A stretch of DNA of 7,495 nucleotides from NCBI GenBank assembly GCA_043810345.1, contig JBDROF010000082.1, positions 1-7,495 on the forward strand, read 5' to 3'. Under the pieces are notes generated by a model. It searched no databases and was not told where the DNA came from. It worked only from the letters and a program-made list of their open reading frames with translations. This DNA is from QYOJ01 sp043810345. Its GTDB lineage: Bacteria > Bacteroidota > Bacteroidia > Bacteroidales > FEN-979. Shown one piece after another: positions 4,991 to 7,495 of this stretch; position 1 is the first letter of the stretch, and every line of letters starts with the position of its first letter. Position numbers and translations under genes: made by a program.

Positions 4991-7495
4991 ATGCAACTGA
5001 CACCATTCCCTCCGCGAAAGTCCCTCAATAAAGCCTATCTGAAGGTAAAACCATCCCGGAGGGAGATTGAACTTTTCAAGACAAACCTGATCAAACTGCT
5101 TGATGGGTTGGATGAATCCGAATCGGAAGAGCATGTTAAAAATGACCTGAGCGATTTTCTCAAGAGTACCTTCTATCAGAAGTTCTATATCAATACTAAA
5201 GGCCGGAATGACCTTGTTATCCACAATGGGCCTGATGCAAAGAGTTTCGCCGGCGTTTTGGTCGAAGCCAAAAAGCCTTCGAATAAATCCGAGATGGTCA
5301 GATCGGATAACCTGAATTCGAAAGCATTTCACGAACTTATCCTCTATTATCTTCGGGAACGCATCACTAACCACAATCTTGAGATTAAGCATCTTGTGGC
5401 TACAAACATTTATGAATGGTTTGTATTTGATGCGACCACCTTTGAGAAACTATTTGCTCAAGATAAAAACCTGGTTAAGCAATTCACCGATTTTGAGCAA
5501 GGAAGGCTCGCCGGGACGACCACGGATTTCTTTTACAAGGAGATTGCAGAACCATTTATGGCCAGTTTGACCTCAGAGGTTTGTTTTACTATGTTTGATT
5601 TCCGGCAGTACGATAAACCATTGAGGAATGAGGATAAAAAGGATGATGCCAGACTTATTGCCCTCTATAAGCTTCTTTCACCGGAACACCTGCTGAAACT
5701 TCCCTTTTTAAATGATAGTAATACCCTCGACAAGTCATTCTATACGGAACTTCTGCATATCATTGGGTTGACCGAGACAAAACAAGGAAGTAAAAAACTC
5801 ATTGGTCGTAAAAAAGAGGGTGAACGAAATTCCGCTTCCCTGATCGAAAGCGCCATCACACAGCTAGACAGCCTGGATAAACTGGCCCGGCTTGAAAACC
5901 CTTCCAGGTTTGGCGAAACTGTTCAGGAACGCTTGTTCAATGTTGCCTTGGAACTATCCATTACCTGGATCAATCGCATTCTCTTTCTAAAACTTCTTGA
6001 AGCACAGCTGATCAGGTACCACCAAGGGGATTTATCTTTTGCTTTTCTGAACGGTGAAAAAGTAAAGAATTTTGACGACATGAACAGCCTGTTTTTCAGT
6101 GTACTGGCCCGCAAACCGGACGAACGAAATGAAGAGGTCAGAAAGATATTTTCAAAGGTTCCTTACTTGAACAGTTCCTTGTTTGAACCCACAGAAATTG
6201 AACATTCCGGGTTGTTCATCAGCCAATTGAAGGATGGGAAACTGCCAATTATCACTTCAACGGTCTTGAAAGACCCTAGCGGTAAAAAATGTAGTGGTGG
6301 ACTGATGACCCTCGAATACTTGTTTGAATTTCTTGATGCGTATGATTTCGCCGGTGAAGGCTCGGAAGAGATACAGGAGGAAAACAAAACCCTGATCAAC
6401 GCTTCTGTTCTTGGCTTGATTTTCGAAAAGATCAACGGTTACAAAGATGGCTCTTTCTTTACACCCGGGTTCATCACCATGTACATGTGCAGGGAAACTA
6501 TCCGCCGGGCTGTTGTTCAGAAGTTTAATGACCTGAAAGGATGGGATTGTCAGGATATTTCAGGATTGTATGATAAAATTGACGACCGGAAAGAAGCCAA
6601 TGAGATTATCAATCAGCTTAAAATTTGTGATCCTGCTGTCGGTTCCGGTCACTTCCTGGTATCGGCGCTGAATGAGATCATTGCGATAAAAAGCGAGTTG
6701 AAAATATTGTCGGATATCGAAGGAAAGAGGCTAAAAGAGTACCACGTTGAAGTCGTCAATGATGAACTGATCATCACCGATGAAGATGGAGATCTTTTTG
6801 ACTACCATCCAGCCAATCCGGAGAGTCAGCGTGTTCAAGAGGCGCTTTTTCTTGAGAAACAGACCATCATCGAGAATTGTCTTTTTGGCGTTGACATTAA
6901 CCCCAACTCTGTCAAGATATGCCGGTTGAGGTTATGGATAGAGCTGCTTAAAAACTCATATTACAAGGAGGAAAGCAATTTTACAGAGTTGGAAACCCTC
7001 CCCAATATCGATATCAACATCAAATGCGGAAATTCCCTGATCTCACGCTATGGTCTGGACGCGGATATTAAGCAAGCGCTAAAGAAAAGCAAATGGAGCA
7101 TCGACAGTTACCGTCTGGCAGTAATGACCTACCGGAATGCTCAAAGTAAAGAGGAAAAGCGGGCGATGGAACGATTGATCGAATCCATCAAGAACGATTT
7201 CGAGACTGAGGTTGTAGCCAATGACAAGCGTTTGGTTCAACTTAAAAAGCTGAACGGAGAACTGTTTAACCTGACCAACCAAACCGCTTTGTTCGAACGC
7301 AGTAAAAAGGAACTTGATGAATGGAACAAGAAAATCAATCGTCTGGCATCCGGCATCCGGCATCTGGAGCAGGAACTGGAAGAGATAAAAAACAACAAGA
7401 TCTATGAGAATGCCTTTGAATGGAGGTTTGAATTTCCGGAAGTATTGAATAATGAAGGTGATTTTGTGGGGTTTGATGTGGTGATTGGGAATCCA
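4991..7495 (+). CDS. Type IIG restriction-modification enzyme, Eco57I-like, N-terminal 835 residues (3' end outside window)
   Basis: This single frame stays open for 835 codons to the window edge. It is predicted to cut and methylate DNA with one polypeptide. The N-terminus (LTPFPPRKSLNKAYLKVKP, then HVKNDLSDFLKSTFY) matches the conserved start of this family. A PD-(D/E)XK-type nuclease site follows: Asp74 in KGRNDLVI and Glu92/Lys94 in VLVEAKKP. A long helical linker leads to the adenine-methyltransferase core: S-adenosylmethionine motif I DPAVGSGHF (547-555) and FGVDINPNSVKICRLRLW (from 632). A Lys/Glu-rich, probably coiled-coil insert (about 700-805) precedes FEWRFEFPEV and FDVVIGNP. The window ends at the first Pro of the catalytic NPPY motif, so the rest of the methylase and the target-recognition region lie downstream. 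The ATG at 4991 is the only in-frame start after the stop at 4967-4969. The gene looks more A/T-rich than those before it, which fits acquisition by transfer. No separate specificity or nuclease gene is seen. Confidence 0.88.
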   Translation, partial: MQLTPFPPRKSLNKAYLKVKPSRREIELFKTNLIKLLDGLDESESEEHVKNDLSDFLKSTFYQKFYINTKGRNDLVIHNGPDAKSFAGVLVEAKKPSNKSEMVRSDNLNSKAFHELILYYLRERITNHNLEIKHLVATNIYEWFVFDATTFEKLFAQDKNLVKQFTDFEQGRLAGTTTDFFYKEIAEPFMASLTSEVCFTMFDFRQYDKPLRNEDKKDDARLIALYKLLSPEHLLKLPFLNDSNTLDKSFYTELLHIIGLTETKQGSKKLIGRKKEGERNSASLIESAITQLDSLDKLARLENPSRFGETVQERLFNVALELSITWINRILFLKLLEAQLIRYHQGDLSFAFLNGEKVKNFDDMNSLFFSVLARKPDERNEEVRKIFSKVPYLNSSLFEPTEIEHSGLFISQLKDGKLPIITSTVLKDPSGKKCSGGLMTLEYLFEFLDAYDFAGEGSEEIQEENKTLINASVLGLIFEKINGYKDGSFFTPGFITMYMCRETIRRAVVQKFNDLKGWDCQDISGLYDKIDDRKEANEIINQLKICDPAVGSGHFLVSALNEIIAIKSELKILSDIEGKRLKEYHVEVVNDELIITDEDGDLFDYHPANPESQRVQEALFLEKQTIIENCLFGVDINPNSVKICRLRLWIELLKNSYYKEESNFTELETLPNIDINIKCGNSLISRYGLDADIKQALKKSKWSIDSYRLAVMTYRNAQSKEEKRAMERLIESIKNDFETEVVANDKRLVQLKKLNGELFNLTNQTALFERSKKELDEWNKKINRLASGIRHLEQELEEIKNNKIYENAFEWRFEFPEVLNNEGDFVGFDVVIGNP
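7345..7365 (+). repeat. Three tandem 7-base units GGCATCC/GGCATCC/GGCATCT inside the R-M gene
   Basis: The units sit back to back with CTGG on both flanks and encode part of LASGIRHLE (785-793). Three units are 21 bases, so the frame is kept, but one unit more or fewer would shift it about 40 codons before the catalytic NPPY motif. They lie in the predicted coiled-coil insert, where extra residues should be tolerated. Confidence 0.75.

Noticed and set aside
5379..5570. Short plus-strand open frame of 63 codons in the R-M gene
   Set aside because: It is out of frame within the continuous 835-codon R-M reading frame and has no recognisable motif.
5624..5637. GAGGAATGAGGATA in the R-M gene resembles the reverse complement of the heptamer repeat at 4191-4218
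   Set aside because: Only about a dozen bases match, there is no tandem copy, and it encodes ordinary residues (LRNEDK), so it is probably chance.

Overview
The window looks like a chromosomal segment from a Bacteroidota (Bacteroidetes) bacterium. The evidence is a type IX secretion (T9SS)-type C-terminal sorting domain at the left edge, a TonB-dependent outer-membrane receptor, a lipoprotein, A-rich rather than Shine-Dalgarno leaders, and a TAnnTTTG-type -7 element. Every confident gene is on the + strand and coding is dense: no stretch over 60 bases lacks a gene. I see no tRNA, rRNA, CRISPR array or insertion sequence.

Layout: (1) 1-651, the 3' part of a secreted beta-rich protein ending in a T9SS sorting domain. 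(2) 566-2662, a TonB-dependent receptor with plug and barrel. (3) 2680-3357, a lipoprotein resembling the sulfite-oxidase/molybdopterin-binding fold. (4) 3344-4177, an ABC permease of the molybdate/tungstate type. (5) 4229-4936, its ATPase. (6) 4991 to the window end, an 835-residue N-terminal part of a type IIG (Eco57I-like) restriction-modification protein, cut off inside the catalytic NPPY motif. This last reading frame is open to the window edge.

Genes 2 to 5 look like one operon (gaps of 17, -14 and 51 bases). They make sense as an uptake route for an oxyanion, probably molybdate or tungstate: receptor in the outer membrane, periplasm-facing lipoprotein, inner-membrane permease, cytoplasmic ATPase. 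No periplasmic substrate-binding protein is present, and the SUOX-like lipoprotein sits where one might be expected. This is the best candidate for an under-described system here.

The T9SS/receptor boundary is abnormal. The upstream gene loses its usual tail, the receptor has no proper start or intergenic region, and a good signal-peptide start is visible in a different frame from the rest of the receptor. This suggests a deletion plus a one-base frameshift, either natural or from assembly. Two unrelated 7-base tandem repeats also occur, one between the ABC genes and one inside the restriction-modification gene, where a copy-number change would shift the frame upstream of the catalytic motif.
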